Shown in pieces: positions 12,201-24,352 of a stretch of 64,000 nt of DNA. The first letter of the stretch is position 1; each line of letters begins with the position of its first letter. This DNA comes from Sipunculus nudus. Lineage: Eukaryota > Annelida > Sipuncula > Golfingiida > Sipunculidae. Location of the stretch: assembly GCA_026874595.1 (NCBI GenBank), contig CM049314.1, positions 63,398,800 through 63,462,799 on the forward strand, read 5' to 3'. Under the pieces are notes generated by a model. It was not told where the DNA came from, did not search any database, and saw nothing but the letters and a program-made list of their open reading frames with translations. A program made the position numbers and the translations under genes.

Positions 12201-13617
12201 CTACCGTAAAATCTCCACTTTAAACTGCACTTCCGATTAAAACCGCACCCAGACTTCGCCGAAATTCCAGGTGAGACACCGCGAGGGGCTCAAATACTAA
12301 GAACCCCCCTTTAAAACCGCACCAACTATCACTACGGAATGATTTGACAAAAGACACAATCAAGCTATCATCTAGAAATGAACACGCGTAGGTTGGGACT
12401 CAGCCATTCTTGTCCACTTTAAAATTCCTTTGGCATTTTATTTAAACACATCATATCACTTGTTTGCAGGGTCACTCAAGCATGAAGTTTGGGAAGACGC
12501 AAGGGCCGGTGAACCTCTACCTGTTTATACAGATTTTATATTCCGTGCCGTATTCTTGTTTGCTACCGATTTGTCATTATATTTTGGAAAAAAACATTCT
12601 GCTGATCCATTTCAAGTCACTGTATATTTTAATTCTAAAAGTAATATTTGAAATCTTAATTTTTGATGAAAATTCCATTTTCTGGAATTACTCGGAAGAT
12701 TCAAATCATTTTCATACCGGTTACTTCGGTATTATCATCATCACATCGTACGTTGACATCGCTCCATGTCACAATTTGCTGGTGCGTTTGAAAACATCAC
12801 TGGTCAACTTAACTAAATATCAAAGTAACTGAAGTTACCTTGTCGAGATACGCACGTATAGGAAACATGACGCTTGAAATCGAATGATTTTAAGGTAAAA
12901 TTAAAGTGGCCAGTCGGGGAAAGCAAGTTTTTTTCCTGAAGAAAGTTTCCGTGTGAGGAGCCATTTTGTCAAGGCAGTGTTCGCGCAAGGCACGCTGGGA
13001 CGAAATAGGTGGTTGTTCTGTATACCACCCACCGCGTACAGCCGTTCAAAATATTCTTAGCAAAATACCGGGGCGTTTTAGCACATGGCGGCACTCAAAC
13101 TTGATTTTAAAACGATCGTCTGCCATTGTGTGACTCTTTACGATGTCAGCTTGTTATTCATTTTACATTTTAAACAAATTATCATTGCTAAATAATGCTG
13201 CAAATGGGTGTAAAGTAGGCTCTTATTTCAATTTTGCTTGACATGCCCAACGAAGTGGGCCGCTGTTTGTTACAGCAGGGTTGTTGTGAATGTATTATTT
13301 GGTGACAATTACCAAGATTTTATAACAAGTTATATATCACACGAAAACTAATCAGCAATATTTAATTTATAAATCACAGATAATCGTAAATAATACATTT
13401 ACACACGGCTCCCATGCATGCGAGACTGCTGCTAAGAACGGCCTTCAAAAGTTGCAATATTAACGCCCACTCGCCGGCCCAAAAACGATGTCTGTCAGGA
13501 AGATATTCAGGAAACCCTTCTAGTATAAACCGCACAGTGCTTTCAGGAAATCAACCTGATTTCAAGATTGTGAATTTCTTGATTAAACTGCAGTTTTAAG
13601 TGGAGATTTTACGGTAG
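12201..13617. mobile_element. non-autonomous DNA transposon, 29-bp TIRs
   Basis: The left end (12201-12229, beginning CTACCGTAAAATCTCCACTT) and the reverse complement of the right end (13589-13617) match at 28 of 29 positions. The 1,417-bp interior has no transposase-like frame. No convincing target-site duplication is visible. The element ends 35 bp before the stop codon of the MBLAC1-like gene (minus strand), so that gene's 3' UTR probably runs into it. Superfamily is not assignable by eye. Confidence 0.8.
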
Positions 13618-13651
13618 TGGCAGTAAGATACTAATTAAGAAAACGACATGG

Positions 13652-16600
13652 TCATTTTTTTACCTTAAAAATAGGACCATGACCTGGTACAACATAGTCT
13701 GCAAGGGCTAACACCTTTTCTCTATTATTGGCCTGTAATTCAGGATTTTCACTGACCTCCTTCCATAAGCTAGAGTCATTTTGATCAGCTTCTCTCTCAA
13801 ACAGGTCTCCTAAAATAAACAATAAAGAAATGTTTCCACTTACACTAATATAGCATAAGGACACACCTTAAATATGTTTGGGCACAGTGTGTGTATGCTA
13901 CCAATCACATATACATAGTGTGGTTAGATTTATATTCGCAGAGCTGAAATGTTGCATTTCTTCATTTTGAATGTTACACGAGGATTTCATTTCCCTGATT
14001 TTACAAGGAATCTATTACAAAAGTGTAATACACCAGCATTTGAATTCATTATATCATAAGAATAAAACCCACAATACCTCATTCATATGTTAAACTCATT
14101 ATATTATTTGTGTAATACTAATAGCTCCCCAGATACATAACTTAAGGGTGTTTGCATAGGCCAGTTTGCATACCATGGACAGATTAGAAAGCTGATTAAC
14201 AAACCAGGTTTTCAAAAGTGTTCCATTTGTGCAGATGCATCATCCCCTCTTGTTTATCTTAGTTTATGGGCAGCTTATTCCCAAGGGTTTCATATTTGTA
14301 ATCATTTCCAATTCAGAAATACCCTGAAATTAAAACCGTCATCAATAAAAAGGCCAAAGTATTTACAACAAATTTCTCTGCATGCGACTGTTGGAAGATA
14401 TTGGTATAAAGTTTGAGCATTCTCTTCTATACAATCACAGTGACTTGAATCCTTATTTTAGGGGAATGCATAGGACAAATGCGTGTTTTGGGCACCTTTT
14501 TTGTGATACACAACATCTTTGTATGTAAGGCTTGGCTATATATACTCATTTAATGAACAGTCTTGTCCATATCTCATGTAAAATCACTCATGAATGGAAT
14601 CTCATGCATTTTCAGGGTATTTCCAGAATGGGCAATTGAAGAATCAATTAATTTTTGGTGTGGATCTGGCATATGATCCAGATTAAGGAATGTCATCAAG
14701 ATTGTTCACAAATGTACAGTCACTTATGCATGAATAAACCCGGAAATATGGGAAGTACAAGTAAATACAATCACAAAGACCTCCCCTGTATTCCTCAGAA
14801 TACAGATTTCTAGTTACGTAGTAACTGAACAAACTTTTGTGGAGACCTACAGCTAATGACTTCAATAAAAGTGGAGTATTTAATACGACAAGGCATGCTT
14901 TTGTACACTGTACCTGCTATGACGACAGTTCCCTTTGATGTGTCCTTGACCACCACACTGATATCATTGCTGGTATGACCAGGTGTACTGATCACTTCCA
15001 CGTTCTCATCAAGCTTATATGGTCCGTTCTTAAGGAAACAGAACAGATTTTATACAATATAAATGACAACTAATATAATTTAAATAATAAATATAACCAG
15101 AACAAGAGCACCGCAATGGTGCATAATATGCCTGTCGTGTATCTGGCGATCTCTGACCACATAAAATATGGGTGAATTTTGATAGAATGTAACTTATGTG
15201 AGAAACTCTATTGATAAACTCATTTATATGCATAACGAGTTTCATGAAAATCCATAGGATTTTTGGTAAGTCACGATGGTGCCACCAAAGTTTGGTGACC
15301 TCTGATCTTATTAAATATGCACAGATTTTGCTGGAAATCAAACTAAGGTAAGATATTATATTAATTTTTCAGCTAAAATCCTCGAAATTGAACTTAGGCG
15401 AGATATTATATTGATTAATTTTTCTGCTAATATTTTTATACAATTGGTAAGTTGTTTTGGTGAGTTTTGTGAAAATCCATCAGAGCACCGATAAGTCATC
15501 GCAGGAACACTAAGAGTTAACGACTGGACGGACAGAAGGACAGTTGTTATACAATAATATGTCCTGTCAATGATCAGCATAAAAAAAATAAATTAAAAAA
15601 AAAATAATGATATCATCAGATATAATGTAATAATATATATTACTAAATATTATATTCCAGCCTCTATGATATGTAAACAGTATCAGTTAAGGATTCACAG
15701 CTTCTGGTATCTTCCATAATTAAAATAACAGTCACACATGTTCTAATTTCTAATTTGTAAAAAAAATCTCTTGTTCACAATATACTTTTTAAGATTGTTG
15801 GAAATCTTTGTCTTGAAGAGGCACAAAAGCTTGAGACGGTTAACTGATACCATTGAGATATAATTTTCTCCGTCTTTCATAAATCAATGGTTTTAATAGC
15901 TTTAATATTCAATACATTATCTACGATTTAAAAAATACTTCTGATATTCAAGCATTTTAATAATGGTAAATGAGCCCTGTCAAAATAGATCTTGATAAAC
16001 ATACAGCAAAACTTTTAACACTCCCCAGAAAAACGTACCTTTACAAAGTCATGACTGGTATAAATGTCTCCCGTACAGATATCATGTGACACCATGCAGG
16101 TGGCTGCTGGGAAGAGATTCAGGTTGCCAATGTGATCAGAGTGCCCATGTGTACCAATGACGAACTGAACATCAGCTGGAGACAAGCCATTTTGCTGCAG
16201 CCCTAAGTAAAAATTAAAAAAAAAAAGAACAAGGTACAATACAGCCATGATTATCTACGGTATAAAAAAAATTAATTTATCCATATCTTAAAGAAGAATA
16301 TTTTTTTGTTTTTCTATGATGCTTTTATTTGAAGGAACATCTTAAATCATAGGTTATTCAAAGGAATGAAAGTTGATTGCAAGTATCAGCCACCTCACTA
16401 TAATCTCAGTACTTTTTATCTTTCAATGTTTATCTTAAAAATTATAGTAATGTAGTTTTTAACTTTTAAATAATAATTATAATTAATAATAAAAAAACCC
16501 TCATGAAGTAGTTATGACCAAGATATTGATTCAATCTGACTAAAAACTATATATTGTGCACAATGTTAATTCTTCTTGTGATATACATATCTTGTGAGAT

Positions 16601-16937
16601 GGAGTTTGCATGTAAGTCATCTATAATGATAATTGATACCTTTAATAATAAAGTCTTTGTCCCAAGGCCCACCAGTGTCAACTATGATGTGTTTTGGCCC
16701 CTGAACCAATGTGATAGTTCCATCAGCCCTATTCTGTCCTGAAATATAAAGATACAGTTAAAACAATTTTTTAAATATTTTTTCATCTGGACATCATCCA
16801 TATGATTTTTCGGCAAAGGCAATAAACAGAACATAAAAGACACAATATTTGGGCTTAATATCAAAATAATTCTGAACAAGGCTGAGAAGTCCTAAGGGAG
16901 TATTTGACAGGGTTAGTGCAAACACTATATATATATA

Positions 16938-17024
<87 letters not shown>

Positions 17025-19253
17025 AATGTAAAATTTTATAATATTATATTTACTTATATATAAGCAAAACAAATTATTATAATTATTTCATGTTATACAA
17101 TACCATCTTATTATAAACTCCATTTGATCATGAAATATAATTACACATAAAACCAAGCAAAACAGCAAGCACAAACATGGGCTAATACAATGCACTCAAA
17201 AGATGCTTTTCTACAGATGATCATGTAAAAGGATATTTAAATAATAAAGGGATTACATCTATCTGTCATTTAATTATCTCTGCTTGATGACTGCCAAAAC
17301 TGACCTGAGACCCAAAACTACCATCCCACCGTCAGAGAAGATCTAATTAATCAGATATCCTCCCTAAGCCTGGCACACTTGTGTAAAGTCACACCTTGAG
17401 CAAGCTGATCATTCCTTCAGGATAGCCCTAGAGATGGTAATCAGGACTGAGCCACTAATAGTCACCTTAGTACTATCATGCCTCTAGCACCTCATATAGT
17501 AAATTGCAGAGAACTTAATGTATTACATAGAAAGGCTTGAGTACATATAAAAAATGTTTCCTTTGAACTTTGTATACACACATAAATTGCTTAAAGGGAC
17601 ATAATCAGGGGCTAATTTTTGCCTATTCTTTCACACTATCAGTTCAGTTTTACTTTATACATATGTTTCCCAGCAAAACTACCCAGCACATGGTCTAATT
17701 TCCTTGCATACGGCTGTTTAACACCATGTTATGGCTCTGCGTGTTGTTAAACACAGTCTGTTTACCATAACAAGGCCGTGTGACCAGAGGTCCAATTAAG
17801 AGGGGCAACACGTGGTGTTTTAGCCAGCAGGAACATGTATTACATTTTTTGGGTCAAGTCAGACAGGGCATCTAATGATTGACACGTTTTTTGGCTAAAC
17901 AATGCACACGGCCCCATGCGCTGTGATTATGTTGACACCTTTCATCGCGCCCGGTCCACTGTTTTTAACATTTGATTACAGGAGAAAGCAAACGGCAGTT
18001 ACAGATTTATGTTTAAGGGGAGAAGCTATTTTTCATGTTAACTCAACATGCTTTATAGGTGATTGGGCCCCTTTAAAGTTAATAATTCAAAAAGGTATGA
18101 ACATTATAAGAATTATAAAAAAACATTTAATTACAAATTTGTTCTGATGTTAACAACATAATTAGTTTTATGCTTCTTCAGTTCTGAAACATATTTGAGT
18201 ATAATCACTAAATTTTTAATGAATAAGAACATTTAAAAAAAAGCATACACATAACTTATGTGAAATACCAAGGATATTTCAATTTGATTCTATTTTTCAT
18301 ATTTAAATTAGATTTGTCTCACACTGTATAATTGATAGTTTGATTTTTGTTAAATGAGGAAGCCATTTTATAAAGTTCTTGCTGATGGTAAGTGAAACTC
18401 AAAACCTTTAAAGGAAATTATTTAGACACTATTATCCACCTAAATTTTGAAATCAAGTCATTAGCAAATGGTCCCACTTTTATTCAGCCCCACCGCTCAG
18501 ATTGTGACATAATTTACATACAATAAAATCAAAGTGATTCACAGATAAACCTCAGCCTATTGGAGGATAGATGGAAGCAGAAAATAGTGGTTGATAAGAT
18601 AAAGTTGTAAGTATCTATTGACCTTGTTCATGACAGGGATAGCAATATTAAGGCTGTGAAGTTTTCAACTGGGCTACTTTCAATCAAACTTCAAGGGCTC
18701 ATTTTCTTCCTTGTCTTCCCCAGTTATTCACTTTATATATATATATATATATCTTATAAACATACATATACATTAAAATTCATAATATATGCATATACAG
18801 ACATATAAATTGTTAGACCATAATGGATATATTTATTTAGACACAGATTTTATTTATATATATAAATATTATAATACATATACTAAGCATATAAATTAAT
18901 GTGTATATATACACACACTGAAATTGTTATATAACAAAGGTTAACATTCCCTCAAAACAGCATTCCGGAGCTGCATACAGACAACAGTAACAATATAACT
19001 ATGTAGTCTGTGACATTGATGGATTTGCTGACTGTAACATCCGTGGGTACTGCACAAGCAAAGTAATCAATACACGGAACGGACCGGGTTGCATGACCAC
19101 ACTCACATAGGTCTATACTATCAATCTGAAAATTACTTTTCCATTTTCTATTTAACCACTTATAGCATTAAAAGAAAATAACAAACTACCTTGGTCATCT
19201 GTAAATGAATACCCATCCTTTAGAACCTTGACTTGATATCTGTTAGCCGCCAT
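13652..19253 (-). CDS. MBLAC1: MBLAC1-like metallo-beta-lactamase-fold protein (5 exons)
   Basis: Exons on the minus strand are 19253-19190, 16738-16640, 16202-16039, 15028-14914 and 13809-13652. All introns are GT-AG and the phases join in frame to 199 codons plus TGA. The MBL metal motif THGHSDH lies at residues 72-78 (ligands H73, H75, D77, H78). The next ligand is H127 in TPGH, then D149 in GDLF and H191 in VVPGHGP, so the full set is present. IVDTGGPW in exon 2 and IGTHGHSDHIGNLNLFP in exon 3 match the MBLAC1 family closely. Human MBLAC1 (about 266 residues) has been reported as a nuclease acting in histone pre-mRNA processing, so a small MBL-fold hydrolase role is expected. This version is shorter, mainly at the ends. 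The last exon has an alternative donor (AAG|GTAAAA) just before the stop, so an extra 3' exon cannot be excluded. Confidence 0.92.
13818..14900. other. MBLAC1 intron 4
   Basis: This is intronic sequence between exon 5 (ending 13809) and exon 4 (14914). No nested gene is seen. A 60-residue minus-strand frame at 14683-14865 is not supported. Confidence 0.6.
15030..16038. other. MBLAC1 intron 3 with repeat-like inserts
   Basis: Between 15170 and 15510 two similar blocks ('gattttgatagaat...aaactcattt', 'tttttcagctaaaatcctcgaaattg') contain 'catgaaaatccat(a/c)agga' twice and end in 'gttaacgactggacggacagaaggaca'. This is a common form of mollusc dispersed repeat end. No coding potential is seen. 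Confidence 0.45.
16926..17024. repeat. (TA)n followed by (GT)n microsatellite in MBLAC1 intron 1
   Basis: A TA run of about 85 bases has one GTGT interruption near 16943 and passes into a GT run (about 17011-17024). The IYIYIY-type open frames across it are artefacts. Confidence 0.95.
17591..18076. mobile_element. MITE-like element in MBLAC1 intron 1
   Basis: The ends TTAAAGGGACATAATCA (17591-17607) and the reverse complement of 18060-18076 match at 14 of 17 positions. The ends contain TTAA, which might be part of the target site. The 486-bp interior has an 81-residue frame (17902-18147) that runs out of the element and is not recognisable. Confidence 0.55.
18733..18925. repeat. TA-rich low-complexity tract
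   Basis: A (TA)10 run is followed by dispersed 'catatata' and 'tatatata' words to about 18925. Confidence 0.6.
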
Positions 19254-19711
19254 CCTGGTGTCTCTCACGGACTGTCGTCTGCAAAAAGCGTCTTGTTACC
19301 TACACGGCTAAATCAGTGATCTCATCGACCGGTGACAGGTGTTCTGGGCGATAATGAGAGAAAACGGGGTCCATCCAAATGAAAATGAAAACATGTAAAC
19401 CCGGCTTGTGGCAAGCAAGGCTCAGCCTAATTGAAAATTTATATCAATAATCACAAACATACGTGCACGCATTTATACACACGGTCTACCTCTTGAAACT
19501 GAGGATATTTTCAGATTAATAATTTAACAAAAATAAATGGTAAGTTGCATAAAAATGTTTTCAATCATATGTCAATTTTTTTTTATATTTTATGCAAGAA
19601 ATTTAAGATATGTATATAAGATATCAGTTTTTACTTGAAGAGTGTGCACAGCTATAAACTGTCCTCACTAAAAAGTACTGTAGTACACTATCATGATCGA
19701 ATTCAAACTTG

Positions 19712-19714
<3 letters not shown>

Positions 19715-19762
<48 letters not shown>
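19715..19762. repeat. (TA)n microsatellite
   Basis: This is a pure TA run of about 48 bases in the interval between the MBLAC1 and ZBBX promoters. Confidence 0.95.
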
Positions 19763-19766
<4 letters not shown>

Positions 19767-20255
19767 TCATTAATTATTACATTAATTATTAATGCTCCCC
19801 ACATGGTAGAGTGTGTATTGCTGTGCTGTATATGTGTAACATTTATTATATTTATATTAACAATTTTATATATTTTTTTGTAGAGTTTAATTTCATGATA
19901 AACAGAATTAATATAAACTAAAACATTTCTTTGATACAGTTGTATTTTCCTTAATGTAATAATATTCATCTGATCCATGCATAAGCGCAAGATAAAACCA
20001 TATGGTTTTGCAGAATATAATGATTAAGACGAGCTAATGCAAGCGCGCAGCAAAGCACATTGTAAACCGGCCTGATTTGGCAGATGGCCTAAAAACGACT
20101 GAACATGTAGCCACAAACGGCAAATGGAGCACACCCGTTTTTCACACCTCGCGAGATTCACGTCTGGTGCGGGAGCCACCATGATGGAATTTTTGTTTGG
20201 TATCGCATGTAAACAACTGGTCGTGAGGCTGTCTTAACATCCGTACCGGCAAATT

Positions 20256-20265
20256 GTATGGCAAC
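20256..20265 (+). promoter_or_regulatory. possible RFX X-box half site
   Basis: GTATGGCAAC contains a perfect right half (GGCAAC, RGYAAC) of the RFX X-box with a degenerate left half. It is 46 bp upstream of the donor of the inferred first ZBBX exon. RFX factors drive many ciliary genes, so the site fits the expected biology. A single half-site can arise by chance. Confidence 0.3.
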
Positions 20266-20310
20266 CACCTATATATGCTTGGAATCTGTATAATTTGTAC
20301 ACTACTTGTG
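20266..20310 (+). other. ZBBX: inferred non-coding first exon of ZBBX
   Basis: The ZBBX start codon follows a good acceptor (ttttcttcaacag, ending 24281), so an upstream exon is needed. A strong donor GTGAGT lies at 20311-20316, inside the more CpG-rich 20.0-20.4 kb patch expected of a promoter. The transcription start is unknown; the left boundary given here is arbitrary. Other donors are possible. Confidence 0.3.
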
Positions 20311-20757
20311 GTGAGTATAACAAATATTCAAGAAGGAAAACCAGATATATTTGGGTTTAAAACTTGGTCTTCGTTTGACCAGGTTTCCATAGACGCTCAC
20401 GCTTGTCAGAAGTGACAGCGGTGGACCTGAGAGACAGAATGTCAAGTGGTAACATTAATTAAATAAAATGTCAGTGAAGTGAGGGCATGTGAAGCAAATT
20501 AGTTCCGTGCATGACTTGATCACAATTTTAGAACCTTTAATGTGTGATTTGCCTAAACTAGAGTCAAATATAGTGCTCTTAATTAAGTTATAAAAATATA
20601 TTAAATAATTTTAGGCTGTTATAGTTATATTTGGAAGTGAAATTGTCTGAAATCGGTAATTATGTATTTAAAGGGTTTTCAATGGCCAATTTAACAATCT
20701 TCAACGCAAATTATAACTAAAGTAATATTTTTTATATACAGGAGATGTATACTTTTA

Positions 20758-21372
20758 CTATAGTCCGTTCCAGTACCCCTGTCCACCTGTTTTTTTCGCG
20801 ATTATTTATCTGTGAATTAAAGAATGCCAAAACAGTTTGACCTAGGGGAAGAAAGAGGAAAAAGTGTCATTAACTATTATGAAAATAATAGCCTACCTTA
20901 TGTAATTTTCCTGTAAACAATTTAAAACCATTTTATGAGTAACTAGTCTATTCTTTAGGACATCTTGCCACGAATCTGTTAAATGGGCATCTCAGGGATA
21001 GTGATGACTTCATAATAGACTTGACACACTAAAGAGGCACCAATATTCACGGAACCAATAATCAAGAGCTTCCCACCCCTGTTTACAGTGAGACTTGTAT
21101 TCTCCGCGTGCACGCGCTTCACATTACTTTAAATAAATATCCAAGGAGGATAAATAATGGCCGCATATTAGGGACGCCATGACCACGGATATATTTGAGA
21201 CATGTCAACCAGGCCGTAAAGTTAATAATATTTATATCGTAAGTAGGTAAGGTACCAAAAATTATGCTTTTGCCTCTTTATGCCATTGGTGCAAATTTTG
21301 TTTGCCAAGTTTGTCTTATGTAGAGATAATGACGAAAATTCAGGTGGACAGGGGTACAGGAACGGACTATAG
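20758..21372. mobile_element. MITE with 32-bp TIRs and TTTTA target duplication
   Basis: The left end (20758-20789, CTATAGTCCGTTCC...) and the reverse complement of the right end (21341-21372) agree at 31 of 32 positions. Both ends are flanked by TTTTA, consistent with a 5-bp target-site duplication. There is no ORF of note in 615 bp. The high arm identity suggests a young insertion. It lies in the inferred first ZBBX intron. Confidence 0.85.
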
Positions 21373-21905
21373 TTTTAGAACATTAAGGTCCAATTAATTA
21401 TAAGTTTAATACTAATAATATATAATGAAAAGTGGTGTTGTTTGAGAGTCATATTTGTTGTCATAAATCATTATTGAACATCAATGCCAAAATCTGAACT
21501 ATAAGTTTGAAATCTGGTATTCTTTCTCTTGTGTAGTGAGGTTAAACAGGTGTTATCCAGATGAACCCAACCATGTATATATGTGAATAAGCACAATTAA
21601 AACTTTCTTTGTCGCCATGAGCTTTGTCATAGAAAAAAAAATCTGATCATGAGTATGTGCTAGAACCAAGGTTACCTGTCAAGGAAAGTACATAATTTTC
21701 TACCTGGAAGCAAATTTGTGGTTGAGAAAATATTACCAACTTTAACACATTTTTGCCATTGACAAATACAGTACCATGAAAATGGCACTTTTTTCACTGC
21801 CTCTTTACACTTTGTGGCATTTAATGAACTAACAACCACCCTTTAAAGTCATTCCTTTTCCAGGAATACCTGATATTGCTTGTATTGCAGATTGTTTTGT
21901 TTATT

Positions 21906-23321
21906 AGGGCCCCGCTTGAAAAGTGGGTGCCCTATAGTTATCGACCTGTCCGTCTGTCTGTCTTGCCGTCCGTCTGTCAGTCCATCCGTCCACAAATTCT
22001 TTTCCGGATGATAACTCCAGTTAGGATTGACGGATTGAGTTCAAACCTGAAATATGTATTATTCATCAATTATGGAAGATCCCTATCGATTTTTGGGTCC
22101 GGAGGTCAAAGGTCAAAAAAGTAACTCACAGTTTGGTGTTGAATTTTAGGTCCCTCTTTCAGCAGGGCAGAAATCATAATTGTAACCATAATTGTTTGTT
22201 CCACCTTAACAGTAGGACAGGTCCTCATGTCAACAGCAACAAGGCATGATATATGGTCATAGTCAGCCATTTTTCTGTAAGTTATGAGGTAAAAGCCATT
22301 ACTGAACACCTAGTAAGGTTGCACTCTCTTAGCAAATATGCATGCAAAAGGACACACATTGTTAACACAATAACTCGTAAAAAGTATTTCATATAAGGTC
22401 CGACAGAGGCGATAATTCTCAAATGATGTTAATGCAATAACCCGCAAAGAATTTGATGAACAATCAAATTCGTTTCTGCATAATAACTCCCCTGACATAT
22501 GATGGATAGGATTCAAACATAAGATATATCAACCATAGCCTAAGGGAGAAGCTTATTGATATGTGGGTCAGAAGGAAAAAAAAAGTAATACACAGTTTGG
22601 TGTTCAGTTGCTGGTGTCTCCTTCAGCAGGCCAGAAATGGATGAATCTTATTCGAGTCACTCGTGTACAGCGGCATTACATTTTCACAGCATATTTTGTA
22701 CAGACAATTTGAAGATTCCCCAGAAAAGGATACACTGGCCCAACGCACCACAGTGGCTCTCATTAAAACCATGTTTGGACAAATCTATCTCCACCTTCAA
22801 CATCTCAAGGAATTTGGACCTATTATTGTGACCATCAACAAATTTACATTGATATTCATATGTAGCCATTCTACACATCAAAGCACATCTGTAGACCCAA
22901 GCCCAAGAACAGCTGAATCTCAGTTCAAGAGAACAACCATTTTATCACTACTTACCAAAAGCTGACTCTCTAATACTACAAGGTTCATGTACATACTCAA
23001 GCCTCGCATATAATAAGGCCAATTCAACATACAAATACTGGAAAAATATTTGACACAGCCCAGCCAAGACTTCAACCAAGAATAATTGGCATAGGTAATA
23101 CAGATTTACAGAAACTAAAAATGCATGCAGTTCTTTTATATCATTATTTTGATAGCTTTGAACATTTTCACTTTACCATATCTTTTCTTCCAGTTCATAC
23201 ATGTCAGCTGTTCTTTACAGGTTCTTTAATTTTCAAATATCACTCTTTCAGCCCATGCTACCAAAGTACACCAAATTCACAGTACCTCAATTTATAATGA
23301 ATGCTTATTTTGCGGGGCCCT
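21906..23321. mobile_element. 'GGGCCCC...' bounded repeat element
   Basis: AGGGCCCCGC at 21906-21915 is the inverse of GCGGGGCCCT at 23312-23321. The left end is followed by 'ccctatagttatcgacctgtccgtctgtctg', the same layout as the ends at 24440 and 36255. Inside, 'ttagcagggcagaaat...tggtgt' type words repeat at 22130 and 22600. Short frames at 22637-22965 are unrecognised. It looks like a non-autonomous family common in bivalves. Confidence 0.6.
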
Positions 23322-24281
23322 TACTGACCTGTCAGTTTTCTAGTTATCTCCAAGATTCAAACTACTCAGATAACTTAAGTTTACCAGGATCATGAAACCA
23401 CTGAAAAGGAAAATTTTCCAACAGAAATATGTGAATCTGGCAGGCAGATTTCCCCTTTTTTTAAATTGTGCACAAATTAAGTCCAATATCTAATCCCTTG
23501 TAAAGGATTGTTCTAGGCATTTCTAGGGGCCTTATTTCTGCTCCATGACATCTGAGAATGATTTCATATATAAAATTTCCCCTTCGACTATTTAAAAATA
23601 CAAAATATGATTTTAAATATCATTTTTAGACATGAAAGAAACATGGTAGGGTAAATAAAAAAAATTAATATTGCCATGAAGTTTGATATAAGCCCATTAA
23701 CAAGTATTTTGTTGTTACTGTTTACCATTTAAAAATTAAAAATTAAAAAAAATGTTAAAATTTCATATGAATTTGAATTTTGAAAACACAAATACCATAA
23801 GATGGAGCTTTATACCAGGTTTAAAATGATATATACTTTATGGGGTCTAATATGCATTTGAAACAGCTTTATGTTTAATTTTTAAATTTAGGGGCTTTTG
23901 TCAGGGATGCTACCTGAAGGAAAACTAAGTCTTGATAGAAAAATTCCTTCTGTTATTAGTATTTAAGATTCATCTAGTTGCAACAAGACAAAATTTTTTC
24001 TTTCCTTTTTTTTTAATCCATTATGGGCATTCTTGGGTAATCATGGAGATAGGCTTAAGTAAAATGAATATGGTGGACTTGCTAACCAAATTAATTAAGA
24101 TTCAGTGACAGGTTAGTATTTCACACTTTTCAGGTCAATGAGTAGATGTCACTCAGTGCTGCCAGTGGTGTCAACCAGTGGAATTAAAATATAATCCAAG
24201 AAGGATATGTCTGATCATTTACATCACTGCACCTTGAAATATTATACATTGTACCTTGAAATGCCACGTTTTCTTCAACAG

Positions 24282-24352
24282 AGCTTCACCATGGCTTTTA
24301 CTGGAACAACTGGAGGTAGGAGGGAGGATTTGTCACTCAGATTGCGAGCACA
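24282..24352 (+). CDS. ZBBX: ZBBX first coding exon
   Basis: The acceptor ttcttcaacag ends at 24281. ATG at 24291 sits in a good Kozak context (TTCACCATGG). The 62 coding bases end at the donor GTAAGT (24353), phase 2. The encoded N-terminus ends LSLRLRAQ, which aligns with the ZBBX pattern SVKLKYRNAQ before the coiled coil. Confidence 0.85.
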
